Source: Halobacterium wangiae
GTDB lineage: Archaea; Halobacteriota; Halobacteria; Halobacteriales; Halobacteriaceae
DNA: 64,000 nt
Direction: 5' to 3'
NCBI RefSeq assembly: GCF_021249345.1
Contig: NZ_CP089588.1
Coordinates: forward strand, 1,612,001-1,676,000
This document shows positions 8,056 through 16,473 of this stretch, one piece after another. Positions within the stretch are counted from its first letter, which is position 1. Each line of letters begins with the position of its first letter. The notes below the pieces were generated by a model that saw only the letters and a program-made list of their open reading frames with translations, was not told the DNA's origin and did no database searches. A program made the translations under genes and the position numbers.

Positions 8056-9270
8056 GTGGGAACCCACGTCGTCACGGTGTTCCTCCGCCACGGTCCCGAC
8101 GTCCTCCTCCTCCAGCGCAGCGACGCCGTCGACTCCTACCCCGGACGGTGGGGTGCGGTCTCCGGCCACGCCGAGGGCGACCCCGACGCGCTCGCTCGCC
8201 GGGAAATCGCGGAGGAGACGGGGCTCGCCAACGAGGCGACGCTGGTCCGGCGTGGTGACGCCTTCGCGGTCGAGGACCCCGACCACGGCACGTGGGTCGT
8301 CCACCCGTTCCTCTTCGACGCGGCGTCCCGCGACGTCGACCCGAACTGGGAGACCGCACAGTTCGAGTGGGTGCCGCCGACGGAGCTACGGCGTCGCGAC
8401 ACCGTCCCCGGCCTCTGGCAGTCCTACGACGCCGTCAGGCCGACCGTGGAGTCGGTCGCAGCCGACGACGAGCACGGCTCGTCATACCTCTCGTTGCGCG
8501 CGCTCGACGTGCTGCGCGACGAGGCCGCGCTCGCCGACGACTGGGACGCCGTCGCGGCGGTGGCGCGTTCACTCCGCGACGCGAAGGCGGAGATGGCGGC
8601 AGTCCGCAACCGCGTGAACCACGCGATGGACGACGCAGACCGGACGCCAGGGAGCGTCGAGGCGAGCGCGCGAGCGGTCGCCCGGACCGCCGCGGACGCA
8701 GACGGCGAGGCTGCCAGCGCGGCCGCCGCCGAACTCGTCGACGTGGCCACCGTGTTCACGCTCTCGCGGTCGGGGACAGTCACCGCGGCGCTCCGCGAAG
8801 CGACCCCGGACCGCGTGGTCGTCGCCGAATCCCGGCCCGGCGGCGAGGGCGTCGGCGTCGCGGAGTCCCTCGCCGACGAACTCGCGGTGACGCTCACCAC
8901 GGACGCGAACGCTCCCGCCGCCGTCGAGGAGTGCGACGCAGTGCTGGTCGGCGCGGACGCGGTGTTCCCGGACGGTCGCGTCGTCAACAAGGTCGGGACG
9001 CGAGCGGCCGCGCTCGCCGCGAGAGACGTGGCCGTCCCCGTGTTCGTCGTGTGCGCTGCGGACAAGGTCGCGCCCGAACCGCTTCCCGTGGCGGACGGCG
9101 ACCCGGGGGAACTCTACGACGGTGACGCGCCAGTCGACGTCCGGAACCCGGTGTTCGAGGTGGTGCCCGCGCGACTCGTCGACCGCGTACTCACGGAGCA
9201 CGGCGTCCTCGACGACGAGGGGGTCGCGACCGCTGCGGACGAACGCCGAGCGTGGGCGGACTGGGAGTGA
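8056..9270 (+). CDS. Nudix hydrolase fused to an eIF2B-like domain
   Basis: A 404-aa two-domain protein with a GTG start. Residues 1-130 are a Nudix domain with GRWGAVSGHAEGD ... RREIAEETGL; the Glu usually found before the x7 spacer is replaced by Gly in this variant box. Residues 170-404 are an eIF2B alpha/beta/delta-type fold: ATVFTLSRSGTVTAALREA, then GADAVFPDGRVVNKVGTRAAALAA. The SRSGTV loop is like regulatory eIF2B subunits rather than the Cys-bearing loop of MtnA or ribose-1,5-bisphosphate isomerase, so isomerase activity is doubtful. The fusion suggests nucleotide sensing or a nucleotide-derived ligand, but this is inference. Confidence 0.85.
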   Translation: MGTHVVTVFLRHGPDVLLLQRSDAVDSYPGRWGAVSGHAEGDPDALARREIAEETGLANEATLVRRGDAFAVEDPDHGTWVVHPFLFDAASRDVDPNWETAQFEWVPPTELRRRDTVPGLWQSYDAVRPTVESVAADDEHGSSYLSLRALDVLRDEAALADDWDAVAAVARSLRDAKAEMAAVRNRVNHAMDDADRTPGSVEASARAVARTAADADGEAASAAAAELVDVATVFTLSRSGTVTAALREATPDRVVVAESRPGGEGVGVAESLADELAVTLTTDANAPAAVEECDAVLVGADAVFPDGRVVNKVGTRAAALAARDVAVPVFVVCAADKVAPEPLPVADGDPGELYDGDAPVDVRNPVFEVVPARLVDRVLTEHGVLDDEGVATAADERRAWADWE

Positions 9271-9396
9271 AAGGCTCTTTTCGGGAGGCCCCCTACGGAC
9301 TCGCGGGCGACGGTGACGAGGAGTTACCCCCTCCGAGCCCCTTGTGACGAGGCCTTTCTCCCGAGTCGCCCGCTCTCACGTCTCCCAGCGGCGCGT

Positions 9397-9918
9397 TCAG
9401 CCGTCTACTCCGCACGCGGCCGGGTCGCCGGCGCGCGCGAGGAACCACAGCAACACGGCGACCCCGGCGAGCCGGACCAGGTTCCCGTGGAACGGCAGCG
9501 CCGCCAGCACGCCCGCGAACCCGAGCGCACCGAGGAGTCCCGCACCACAGCTCGCACACCCCGACACCACCACCCCCGGGACGACGCCGGCGATGCTCCC
9601 CACGCCCGACCGGTCGGTCACCCGGAGCCGGCCCACCACGGTCACTGCGACGACGCCCGTGACCAGCGCGTACAGGACGACGAGCGCGAGGCCGAGCGCG
9701 CCCGCCGTCGACACCGTGTTCTCGGTGAGCGCCAGCAGCGCGTCGTCGGCGTACCCGACGCCCGCACCGAGCATCTGTGCGGTGTACGACGGGAACGCAC
9801 TCAACACGAGCACCACGTACGTCACGGCCGCCACCACGCCGACGCCGAGAACCCGCCAGCCGGTCGCGAACGCGTAGCCGAACGCCGCGAACAGGTCGGT
9901 CACCGTCGCCCGCGTCAT
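9397..9918 (-). CDS. Polytopic membrane protein with CxxC, paired with DsbA
   Basis: This 173-aa protein has about five hydrophobic segments. A SGCASCGAGLLGALGFAG motif sits between the third and fourth, giving a membrane-embedded CxxC. Its ATG overlaps the stop of the upstream DsbA-like gene (ATGA), so the two are translationally coupled. CxxC membrane proteins next to exported thioredoxin-fold proteins often pass electrons or metals across the membrane, as VKOR or DsbD do, but this is not clearly either family. The frame continues upstream antisense-like through DsbA and is not real there. Confidence 0.75.
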   Translation of the reverse strand: MTRATVTDLFAAFGYAFATGWRVLGVGVVAAVTYVVLVLSAFPSYTAQMLGAGVGYADDALLALTENTVSTAGALGLALVVLYALVTGVVAVTVVGRLRVTDRSGVGSIAGVVPGVVVSGCASCGAGLLGALGFAGVLAALPFHGNLVRLAGVAVLLWFLARAGDPAACGVDG

Positions 9919-10649
9919 TCGTCTCGAACCCGCTCGATTCCCTCCTGGAACCGCGAGTACGGCTGGGCGCCGACGATCCGTCCCGCCCGCTCCGTACCGC
10001 GTCTGGCCACGACGAACGACGGCGACGCTCTCACGCCGAACTCCGCGCCCTCCGCCACGTCGTCGCCGACCTCGTCGCGGAGTTCGTCGGCGTGGTCGTC
10101 CGCGTACGACTCGACGGCGTTCGCATCGACGCCGTCGACGTCCTCGGCGACGGCGAGCAGGTTCTCCCGGGAGGCCCACCCCGAGTTCGGCTCCCCCTGC
10201 TCGTCGAACAGCGTCTCGTGCCACCGCCACCACGCCTGTGGGTCCGACTCCCTGACCTGTCGCCACACGGCGCGGTCCAGCACCGCCGCCATCGTCGACG
10301 CCTGACCGATGTAGGGGTACTGGACGAACACCAGTCGCACGTCTCCCGACTGGACGTCGTTCGACACCAGTTTCGGGAGCGTGTTCTGCTCGAACTGACC
10401 GCAGAACGGACACTGGTAGTCCGAGTAGTAGTAGATGTCCACGGGGGCGTCCATCGACCCCATGATCGGGTGGTCGGTCAGGTCGAGGCCGATGCTGGTC
10501 GTCTCGGTGCTGCTGTGGAGGGCGGCACTCGCACTGTCGCTCGACCCAGGCGAGTGCGTCGTCGCGGCGTAGGCCACGCCACCGGTGATGGCGATGACGC
10601 CACCCGCGGCGACGAACCCGCGCCGCGTCGTCTCGTCGAACCGACTCAT
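9915..10649 (-). CDS. Exported DsbA-like thiol-disulfide protein
   Basis: A 244-aa protein starting MSRFDETTRRGFVAAGGVIAI, where TTRRGFVAA is a twin-arginine signal followed by a hydrophobic core, so it should be exported folded. The thioredoxin fold begins at about residue 68 with YYYSDYQCPFCGQFE (CPFC at C80-C83). It contains the long helical insertion typical of DsbA, and the cis-Pro loop GVRASPSFVV near residue 207. It probably oxidises or isomerises cysteines outside the membrane. The downstream membrane protein overlaps its stop codon. Confidence 0.9.
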   Translation of the reverse strand: MSRFDETTRRGFVAAGGVIAITGGVAYAATTHSPGSSDSASAALHSSTETTSIGLDLTDHPIMGSMDAPVDIYYYSDYQCPFCGQFEQNTLPKLVSNDVQSGDVRLVFVQYPYIGQASTMAAVLDRAVWRQVRESDPQAWWRWHETLFDEQGEPNSGWASRENLLAVAEDVDGVDANAVESYADDHADELRDEVGDDVAEGAEFGVRASPSFVVARRGTERAGRIVGAQPYSRFQEGIERVRDE

Positions 10650-10708
10650 GTCACTCCACCAGTTGTCGGACTATCGTGGTAAACACACTGGCTCCGGTGG
10701 GACGGGTC

Positions 10709-11329
10709 TCAGGAGAAGAACTGCTTCAGGTCGTCCCGATTGGCCGCTTCCAGGTGGGTGTTCACCGCCGTCTCGAGGGCGCTTATCTGCCCCTTCTTCG
10801 CGGTGATGGGGGCGATGGTGTCCTGCCACTGCTTCCACGGCGGGAGGAGGCCGAGGCGGTCGGCGATGTCGTCGAGTCGCTCGTCGCGGTCGTCGACCTT
10901 GTCCATCTTGTTGACCGCGACCACGGGGTGGATGCCGAGTTCCTCGAGCAGGTAGAACAGCTCGACGACGTGGGGAATCTCGTCCTCGCCGGAGTGGCGG
11001 TCGATGATGTCGACGGCGGCCTTCCCGTCGAGGACGAGCACGCCGACCAGGATGTCGTCGGCGTGGGCCTCGAGGTAGCGGACGATGTCGGTCTTGATCT
11101 GCTCGCGGTGGTCGTCCTCGACGCCGGACATGAACCCGAAGCCGGGGAGGTCGGTGACCATGAAGTCCTCGCTCGCCCAGTCGAAGTGGTTCGGCTGGCG
11201 GGTGACGCCGGGTTTCTGCCCCGTCGGTACCTTGTGCCCCGTGATCTCGCGCATCAGCGTCGACTTCCCGACGTTCGACCGGCCGACGAGCACGACCTCG
11301 TCGCTCCGGTCCGGTCGATTCTCGAACAT
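10709..11329 (-). CDS. engB: EngB-type ribosome-associated GTPase
   Basis: The 206-aa TRAFAC GTPase has G1 GRSNVGKST, a G2 region around PGVTRQP, G3 DLPGFGF, G4 NKMDK and a short C-terminal tail, matching EngB/YihA. Bacterial EngB supports large-subunit assembly, and archaeal homologues are assumed to act similarly. It starts with [16 protein letters not shown], with the P-loop right at the N terminus as expected. It is followed upstream (toward 11.5 kb) by a hairpin-rich intergenic region. Confidence 0.92.
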   Translation of the reverse strand: MFENRPDRSDEVVLVGRSNVGKSTLMREITGHKVPTGQKPGVTRQPNHFDWASEDFMVTDLPGFGFMSGVEDDHREQIKTDIVRYLEAHADDILVGVLVLDGKAAVDIIDRHSGEDEIPHVVELFYLLEELGIHPVVAVNKMDKVDDRDERLDDIADRLGLLPPWKQWQDTIAPITAKKGQISALETAVNTHLEAANRDDLKQFFS

Positions 11330-11384
11330 ACCCAGGGTAGCCAGCGGGCGGGGTTAAACCTCGCGTCCGAGCGCGCTCTGCTCG

Positions 11385-11510
11385 CTCGGGCCGGGACGCT
11401 TCACTGCGTTCAGCGTCTCGCGGCTCACGGGTCGTTTCACTACCCCGTTCGCCCGTTCCGAGGACTCCCTGCAGTCGTCCTCGTGGACGCTCAAACGCTG
11501 CTTTGAGTCC
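11385..11510. repeat. Hairpin-rich intergenic element (type C)
   Basis: This segment of the 221-bp gap between engB and the SIMPL gene holds strong inverted repeats: GACGCT (11395-11400) with AGCGTC (11412-11417), and CTCAAA (11490-11495) with TTTGAG (11502-11507). Its GCGGCTCACGGGTCG stretch resembles CCGCTCACGGGTCG at about 22924, which suggests a dispersed family. No coding frame is supported. Confidence 0.5.
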
Positions 11511-11516
11511 GGGGGA

Positions 11517-11524
11517 GCTTAAAG
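11517..11524 (+). promoter_or_regulatory. TATA box of the SIMPL-domain gene
   Basis: GCTTAAAG is centred about 30 bp before the ATG at 11551, the spacing expected for a leaderless or near-leaderless haloarchaeal mRNA. Confidence 0.5.
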
Positions 11525-11550
11525 AAGTAAGCTGTCGTAGGGGTTCGTGT

Positions 11551-12297
11551 ATGCGACAGAAAACACTCCTGCTAGCCGTCCTCGGCTCCGCGCTGCTCGT
11601 CAGCGCCGGTGTCGCGGGTGCGCTCATGCTCGGTAGTGGTTCAGCCTCCGCCAGTCAGCCAGACCGGTCCCAGAAGTCGATCAGCGTCTCCGCCGACGGA
11701 GAGATCGAGGCGACGCCCGACCAGGCGGTCGTGCGAGTCGCCATCCTCGCGACTGGCGAGGACTCGACGACGGTCCGCGAGGAACTCGCGACCGACGCCG
11801 AGTCGATGCGGACCGCCCTCGAAGAGTACGGCCTCGACAGCGAGGACGTTCGCACGGCCCACTACGACATCCGACAGGAACGCGAGCGGACGCCCGAGGG
11901 CACCGAGATGGGTGACTACCGCGGCGTCCACGCCTTCGAGATCACCCTCGACGACACCGACGCCGCCGGCGAAGTCGTCGACGTCGCGGTCGAGAACGGC
12001 GCCGATCAGGTGAACGGCGTCTCCTTCACCCTCTCCGACGACACCCGCGAGGAACTCCACAACGAGGCGCTCACCGAGGCGATGAGCAACGCCCGCGACC
12101 GCGCCGACACGCTCGCGGCCGCCGGCGACCTCTCCGTGACCGAGGTCCACACCATCGTCTCCACCGAGACGCGCTACCACGACTACCGCGTCGAGACGGC
12201 GTACGCGAGCGCTGCCGGCGACAGTACGTCCATCGAGGCCGGTGCAGTGACCGTCACCGCGAACGTCCGCGTGACGTACAACGCGACCACCGCGTAA
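11551..12297 (+). CDS. Exported SIMPL-domain (DUF541) protein
   Basis: A 248-aa protein with an N-terminal hydrophobic signal or anchor (KTLLLAVLGSALLVSAGVAG) and then a SIMPL/DUF541 domain beginning KSISVSADGEIEATPDQAVVRVAI. The internal TVREELATDAESMRTALEEYGLDSEDVRT and a C-terminal VTVTANVRVTYN strand are typical. SIMPL proteins are oligomeric surface or periplasmic proteins with no agreed function. The start is the ATG nearest the signal peptide, and a TATA box lies 30 bp upstream. Confidence 0.88.
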   Translation: MRQKTLLLAVLGSALLVSAGVAGALMLGSGSASASQPDRSQKSISVSADGEIEATPDQAVVRVAILATGEDSTTVREELATDAESMRTALEEYGLDSEDVRTAHYDIRQERERTPEGTEMGDYRGVHAFEITLDDTDAAGEVVDVAVENGADQVNGVSFTLSDDTREELHNEALTEAMSNARDRADTLAAAGDLSVTEVHTIVSTETRYHDYRVETAYASAAGDSTSIEAGAVTVTANVRVTYNATTA

Positions 12298-12380
12298 CGG
12301 ACTCCGGACCGCCGCGGTCCACACCGGGGCTGGAACACGCTCCCTGAACGCTTTTCCCCCGTCCCGCTCAATCGACTGTC

Positions 12381-13676
12381 GTGCGACTCGTACAGGTGAC
12401 GATTCCGACGGGCAAGCGGGACGCCGTCCTCGATACGCTCGAAGACGAGGGTATCGACTACGTCGTGACAGAGGAGACCAGCGGCCGCGAGTACACCGCG
12501 GTCGCCCACTTCCCGCTCCCGACGGAGGCCGTCGAGGACGTCCTCGAGTCGCTCCACGAGGTGGGGCTCTCCGAGGACGCCTACACGGTCGTGCTCAACG
12601 CCGAGACCGTCGTCTCCCGGCAGTTCGACGCACTCTCCAAGCGCTACGAGGAGAGCGGGGAGAACGGCGGCACCATCGCCAGACAGGAACTGGTCGCTCG
12701 CGCCCAGGACCTCGCGCCGAAGTGGCGGACGTACGTCGTGTTGACGCTCGTCAGCACCATCATCGCGACGGCCGGCCTCCTACTGAACTCGCCGGCGACC
12801 GTCGTCGGCTCGATGGTCATCGCGCCACTGCTCGGCCCCGCGATGTCCGCGAGCGTCGGCACCGTCGTCGACGACGACGAACTGTTCCGGCGCGGCGTCC
12901 GCCTCCAGCTACTCGGCGTCCTGTTGTCGGTCGGCGGCGCGGCGCTGTTCGCCATCTTCGTCAAGGAGTCCCACGTCGTCCCACCCGGCCTCGACGTCGT
13001 CGAACTGTCCGAGGTCCGCGAGCGCCTGCGGCCGGACTTCCTCTCGCTGGTGGTCGCGCTCGGTGCCGGCGTCGCTGGCGTGGTTAGTCTGATGACGGGC
13101 GTCTCCTCGGCGCTCGTCGGCGTCGCGATCGCCGTGGCGCTCATCCCGCCGGCAGCCGCCGTCGGCATCGGCATCGCGTGGGGGATCCCGGCGCTCGCGA
13201 TCGGGTCCTCCATCCTGGTGCTGGTGAACGTACTCTCCATCAACCTCGCCGCGCTCGTGGTGCTGTGGTACTCCGGCTACCGCCCCGAGCGCTTCTTCCG
13301 GGTGGGGCAGGCCCGTTCGGCGCTCGTCAAGCGCGCGGCGGTGCTCGTCCTCGCCATCGCGGTGCTGTCGGCGTTCCTCGGCGGGGTCACCTACGCCTCC
13401 TTCCAGTCCGCCTCGACGGAGCAGGCGGTCAAGGCCGGCGTCGAAGACCTCACACAGACGCCACAGTACGAGGACGTCACGCTGCTGAACATGCGCTACG
13501 AGTACGAGACGGGGCTGGTGGGCCAGCAACCGAAGGAGGTGGTGGTCACACTCGGGGTGCCGCCCGGCAGCGACTACCCCGGACTCCCGGCGACGCTGAA
13601 CGAGCGCATCGACGACCGCGCCGGCCGCAACCTCACCGTCGAGGTCCGCTACGTGCAGGTCGCGCGCGTCGAGTGA
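12381..13676 (+). CDS. DUF389/TIGR00341 membrane protein
   Basis: A 431-aa protein with a GTG start. The N-terminal 80 residues form a ferredoxin-like ACT-type domain (MRLVQVTIPTGKRDAVLDTL). A series of about six membrane segments from residue 113 carries the DUF389 core NSPATVVGSMVIAPLLGPAMSAS and GVSSALVGVAIAVALIPPAAAVGIG. The C terminus is a soluble beta domain. Family function is unknown, though small-molecule transport or sensing has been suggested. A CTTTTCCC TATA-like box is centred about 27 bp upstream of the GTG. Confidence 0.9.
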   Translation: MRLVQVTIPTGKRDAVLDTLEDEGIDYVVTEETSGREYTAVAHFPLPTEAVEDVLESLHEVGLSEDAYTVVLNAETVVSRQFDALSKRYEESGENGGTIARQELVARAQDLAPKWRTYVVLTLVSTIIATAGLLLNSPATVVGSMVIAPLLGPAMSASVGTVVDDDELFRRGVRLQLLGVLLSVGGAALFAIFVKESHVVPPGLDVVELSEVRERLRPDFLSLVVALGAGVAGVVSLMTGVSSALVGVAIAVALIPPAAAVGIGIAWGIPALAIGSSILVLVNVLSINLAALVVLWYSGYRPERFFRVGQARSALVKRAAVLVLAIAVLSAFLGGVTYASFQSASTEQAVKAGVEDLTQTPQYEDVTLLNMRYEYETGLVGQQPKEVVVTLGVPPGSDYPGLPATLNERIDDRAGRNLTVEVRYVQVARVE

Positions 13677-13694
13677 CGTAGGGGTCGTCCGCGT

Positions 13695-14678
13695 TCACTC
13701 CTCGAAGGGGAGTCTGGGCTCGTACCCGACCGCCTCGACGGCCGCCTCGAGCGCCTCCGCGACGCCTTCGCCGGTTTCCACGCTCATGTAGCAGTCGGCC
13801 TCCACCTCGTCGGAGAGGTCGATCTTGTTGCAGACGGTGACCAGCGGCACGTCCGGGAACTGCGCGGCGACCTCCGCGCGGAGCGCGCGCTGGTCCTCGA
13901 GGGGGTAGCCACACGTCCCGCTCGGGTCGAGGAAGAAGAGGATGACGTCGCCGGCGTGCGCGAGCGCGGAGACCGCCTGGTTCTCGATCTCGTTGCGTTC
14001 GTCGGCCGGGCGGTCGAGCAGCCCCGGGGTGTCGACGAGCTGCCAGCGCACGCGGTCGTGCTCGAAGTGGCCCACGCGGATGCCCTTCGTCGTGAACGGG
14101 TACTCCGCGGTCTCGATCTTCGCGCTGGACACCTCGTTGGCGAACGACGACTTCCCGACGTTCGGGTAGCCCGCGACGACGACGGTCGGGTCGTCGGGTT
14201 CGATGGTGGGGAGGTTCTTCAGCGCGTCCCGCGCTCGCCCGACCGCCTCGAGGTCGTCGGCGATCTGGTTCATCACCGACCCCATGCGTGCGAACGCCTG
14301 CTTGCGGATCTTCCGGGCGCCGTCCGTGTCGTGGGGGAGTTTCCCCATGTACTCGCGGCCGAGGTCGTGGGTCTTCGAGGCCGCCCACGAAATCTCCGAG
14401 AGGTGCTGGCGGAGTCGGTCGACACCCGAGTCGCTGTCAAACTCCTTGCGGAGGATGGCGTCGGCGAGTTCGTAGTAGAACGGGTCCACCTGGTCGAAGT
14501 CCGGCCACTCCGTCACCACGTTGTGGAGGTTGTCCCCGAGGATGTTCGAGGACGTCTGCAGCATCGACTCCTGGGCCTCCCGGCCCCCCTTGGCCCGCCC
14601 CGAACGCGCCGCCCGGGAGAACGCCTTGTCGAGGAGTTCCTCCGACGTGGGCGTCGTCGGCAGGTTCTCGAAAATCAT
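13695..14678 (-). CDS. NOG1-family GTPase
   Basis: This 327-aa GTPase shows G1 GYPNVGKSS, G2 near YPFTTKG, G3 DTPGLLDRP and G4 NKIDL. The N-terminal 150 residues are helical (FENLPTTPTSEELLDKAFSRAAR) as in NOG1. Eukaryotic NOG1 is needed for 60S biogenesis, and archaeal copies are assumed to bind the large subunit. It faces the DUF389 gene convergently. The final residues RLPFEE end the usual core without the long eukaryotic C-terminal extension. Confidence 0.9.
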   Translation of the reverse strand: MIFENLPTTPTSEELLDKAFSRAARSGRAKGGREAQESMLQTSSNILGDNLHNVVTEWPDFDQVDPFYYELADAILRKEFDSDSGVDRLRQHLSEISWAASKTHDLGREYMGKLPHDTDGARKIRKQAFARMGSVMNQIADDLEAVGRARDALKNLPTIEPDDPTVVVAGYPNVGKSSFANEVSSAKIETAEYPFTTKGIRVGHFEHDRVRWQLVDTPGLLDRPADERNEIENQAVSALAHAGDVILFFLDPSGTCGYPLEDQRALRAEVAAQFPDVPLVTVCNKIDLSDEVEADCYMSVETGEGVAEALEAAVEAVGYEPRLPFEE

Positions 14679-14776
14679 GGTCGCGAGTAGGCAGGCGACA
14701 CGTAAAAGGTCACGTATCGGCGGCTGTGGGGTCTGTTCGGAGTTCCTGCAGGGTCGTCTCGTAAAACCAAGTCGTC

Positions 14777-14890
14777 GAAAGCCCCGGTGGGCTCGCGTCC
14801 GCTCGCTCGCTGCGCTCCCTGGCCACTTCGTGGCCTGCGGTGCTTACGTCCCGAGCGAACAGACACGCGCGAGCCCACCGCCCCGTTCAG
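14777..14890. repeat. Inverted-repeat-bounded intergenic element (type A)
   Basis: The 307-bp stretch 14679-14985 has no gene. In it CGGTGGGCTCGCG (14785-14797) and CGCGAGCCCACCG (14868-14880) are perfect 13-bp inverted repeats. Inside lies GGCCAC-TTC-GTGGCC (14821-14835) and CGCTCGCTGCGC. It begins GAAAGCCC like the element at 34990, and both share GCGGTGCT. A separate repeat, TCAGTCC/GGACTGA, lies just after (about 14887-14922). Confidence 0.65.
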
Positions 14891-14985
14891 TCCACCCGGT
14901 ACCGGTCGTCGAACGGACTGAGCGTGGTGGAAGACCAGACGGCTCGTACACGGCGCTTTTGAGCCTAGAGCTCCTCTACTCGGGT

Positions 14986-15348
14986 ATGACAAACTGGCGT
15001 GCGGTGCTCGTCGGCTTCGCCGTCGAGTTCGTGTTCGGCGTGTTCGCGTTCGCACTCCCCGGCGTCGGTCACGCCGCAGCGGGCCTCGTGGGCGGGTTCG
15101 TCGCCGGCTGGATGGCGGGCGGCGGCCTCGGACGTGGGGCGTGGCACGGCCTGCTCGCCGGCGCGCTCGGCGGCGTCGTCGTGGCCGTCCTCATAGTGTT
15201 GTTCGGCCTCGTGCTCGGCGCGACGGGGCTCATTCCCGCGGGCTTCCTGGGCCTCGGCATCGGCGTCATCGCGCTGATCGTCGGCCTCCTGCTCGCCATC
15301 GACAGCGCCATCGCGGGCGCAGTCGGCGGGTGGCTCGCGGCGCGCTAG
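14986..15348 (+). CDS. DUF5518-like small membrane protein
   Basis: A 120-aa, glycine-rich, almost wholly hydrophobic protein with four predicted membrane segments (WRAVLVGFAVEFVFGVFAFALPG, AAAGLVGGFVAGWMAGG, LLAGALGGVVVAVLIVLFGLVLG and FLGLGIGVIALIVGLLL). This layout matches a haloarchaeal DUF5518-type family of unknown function. The ATG follows a GCTTTTGA TATA-like box by about 27 bp. It overlaps the convergent hydrolase gene by 4 bp at a shared CTAG. Confidence 0.82.
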   Translation: MTNWRAVLVGFAVEFVFGVFAFALPGVGHAAAGLVGGFVAGWMAGGGLGRGAWHGLLAGALGGVVVAVLIVLFGLVLGATGLIPAGFLGLGIGVIALIVGLLLAIDSAIAGAVGGWLAAR

Positions 15349-16112
15349 TCGACGAACTGCCGGGCCTCGTCTTCGAGACGCCCGGGCGCCGTCTCCAGTC
15401 CGTGGTGGCCGGTGTCCGGGAGCGTAGTCACCTCGGCGTCCAGTCGCTCGGCAACCGCGTCGACCGCGCGGTGGACGTGGTTGGCACTGGTCTCGCCGAC
15501 GAGCACCCGCGCCGGCGCGTCCACGGCGGCGTCGAACTCGCCGACGCCGCACTCGACGACCACGTCGTGCTCGCGGACGACGGTGTCCGCGATGGACGCA
15601 ATCTGTTCGATGGGCATCCGGTCGACCAGCTCCTGCCCGCCGTACCCACGGAACAGCAACTCGACGGCGCCCTCGCGGTCCCCCGCGTCGAGCAGGTCCC
15701 GCATCCGGGCCGCGCGCTGCACGCCGCCCGGGTGATCGCCCGCGACGACGGCTGGCTCGTACACGAGCAGGCCCGCGAGGTCCTCGCCGGCGGCCGCCGC
15801 GAGCGCGACCAGGCCGCCGTAAGAGTGCCCGAACAGGACGGGGTCGCCGGCGTCCGCGTCCGCTTCGGCCGCGTCCAGGACCGCGTGGACGTCCTCGACC
15901 TCGCGTTCGAGCGCGTACGATTCGCCGTCCCCACTGTCGCCGCGACCCCGCCGGTCCATCGCGACGACGCGGTAGTCGTCGGCAAGGCGGCTGGGGACCG
16001 TCCGCCAACTCCTCTTGCTACCCGCGATTCCGTGTACGAGCACGACCGGCCGGCCGTCGCCCCGAGCCTCGTACGCGATTTCCGTGCCGTCGGCGGAGAC
16101 GACTGATTCCAT
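15345..16112 (-). CDS. Alpha/beta hydrolase
   Basis: A 255-aa alpha/beta-hydrolase: the oxyanion region LVHGIAGSKRSW, the nucleophile elbow LFGHSYGGLVAL (Ser in GHSYG, about residue 96), an acid in the RVLVGETSANHVHRA region, and a catalytic His in LPDTGHHGLE near the C terminus. Substrate cannot be predicted; such proteins act on esters, amides, epoxides or haloalkanes. Its stop overlaps the stop of the convergent membrane protein gene. Confidence 0.88.
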   Translation of the reverse strand: MESVVSADGTEIAYEARGDGRPVVLVHGIAGSKRSWRTVPSRLADDYRVVAMDRRGRGDSGDGESYALEREVEDVHAVLDAAEADADAGDPVLFGHSYGGLVALAAAAGEDLAGLLVYEPAVVAGDHPGGVQRAARMRDLLDAGDREGAVELLFRGYGGQELVDRMPIEQIASIADTVVREHDVVVECGVGEFDAAVDAPARVLVGETSANHVHRAVDAVAERLDAEVTTLPDTGHHGLETAPGRLEDEARQFVD

Positions 16113-16173
16113 CGACTGTATCGGTCTCGCGCCACCACGTGAAAAGCAATCGGTTCGGTATCGGTGCGCCGCG

Positions 16174-16473
16174 CTACCGCCGCGCCCGGAGTTCGTCCAG
16201 CAGGTCCTCGACGTCCATCTCGTGTTCGGCGAGCACGACCAGCATGTGGTAGACGACGTCCGCGCCCTCGTGGGCGAGTTCGTCGGTGTCGCCGTCCTTC
16301 GCGGCGAGCAGGAACTCCGTGGTCTCCTCGCCGAGTTTCTCCAGAGCGGCGTTCTCGCCCTTCTCGTGGGTGAAGAGGCTCGCCGTGTAGGAGTCCTCCG
16401 GGAGCGTCTCCTTGCGGTCCTCGACGACCGCGAACAGTTCGCGGAGCACGTCGTCGGCGTCCTCGCCGCTCAC
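16174..16473 (-). CDS. hisE: Phosphoribosyl-ATP diphosphatase
   Basis: A 99-aa all-alpha MazG-like protein matching HisE: DRKETLPEDSYTASLFTHEKGENAALEKLGEETTEFLLAAKDG with metal-binding Glu residues, then HEGADVVYHMLVVLAEHEM. It removes pyrophosphate from PR-ATP in histidine synthesis, step 2. The start is GTG, overlapping the upstream bfn stop by 4 bp (GTGA). No other his gene lies here, so the enzyme is encoded alone, as is common in archaea. Confidence 0.95.
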   Translation of the reverse strand: MSGEDADDVLRELFAVVEDRKETLPEDSYTASLFTHEKGENAALEKLGEETTEFLLAAKDGDTDELAHEGADVVYHMLVVLAEHEMDVEDLLDELRARR

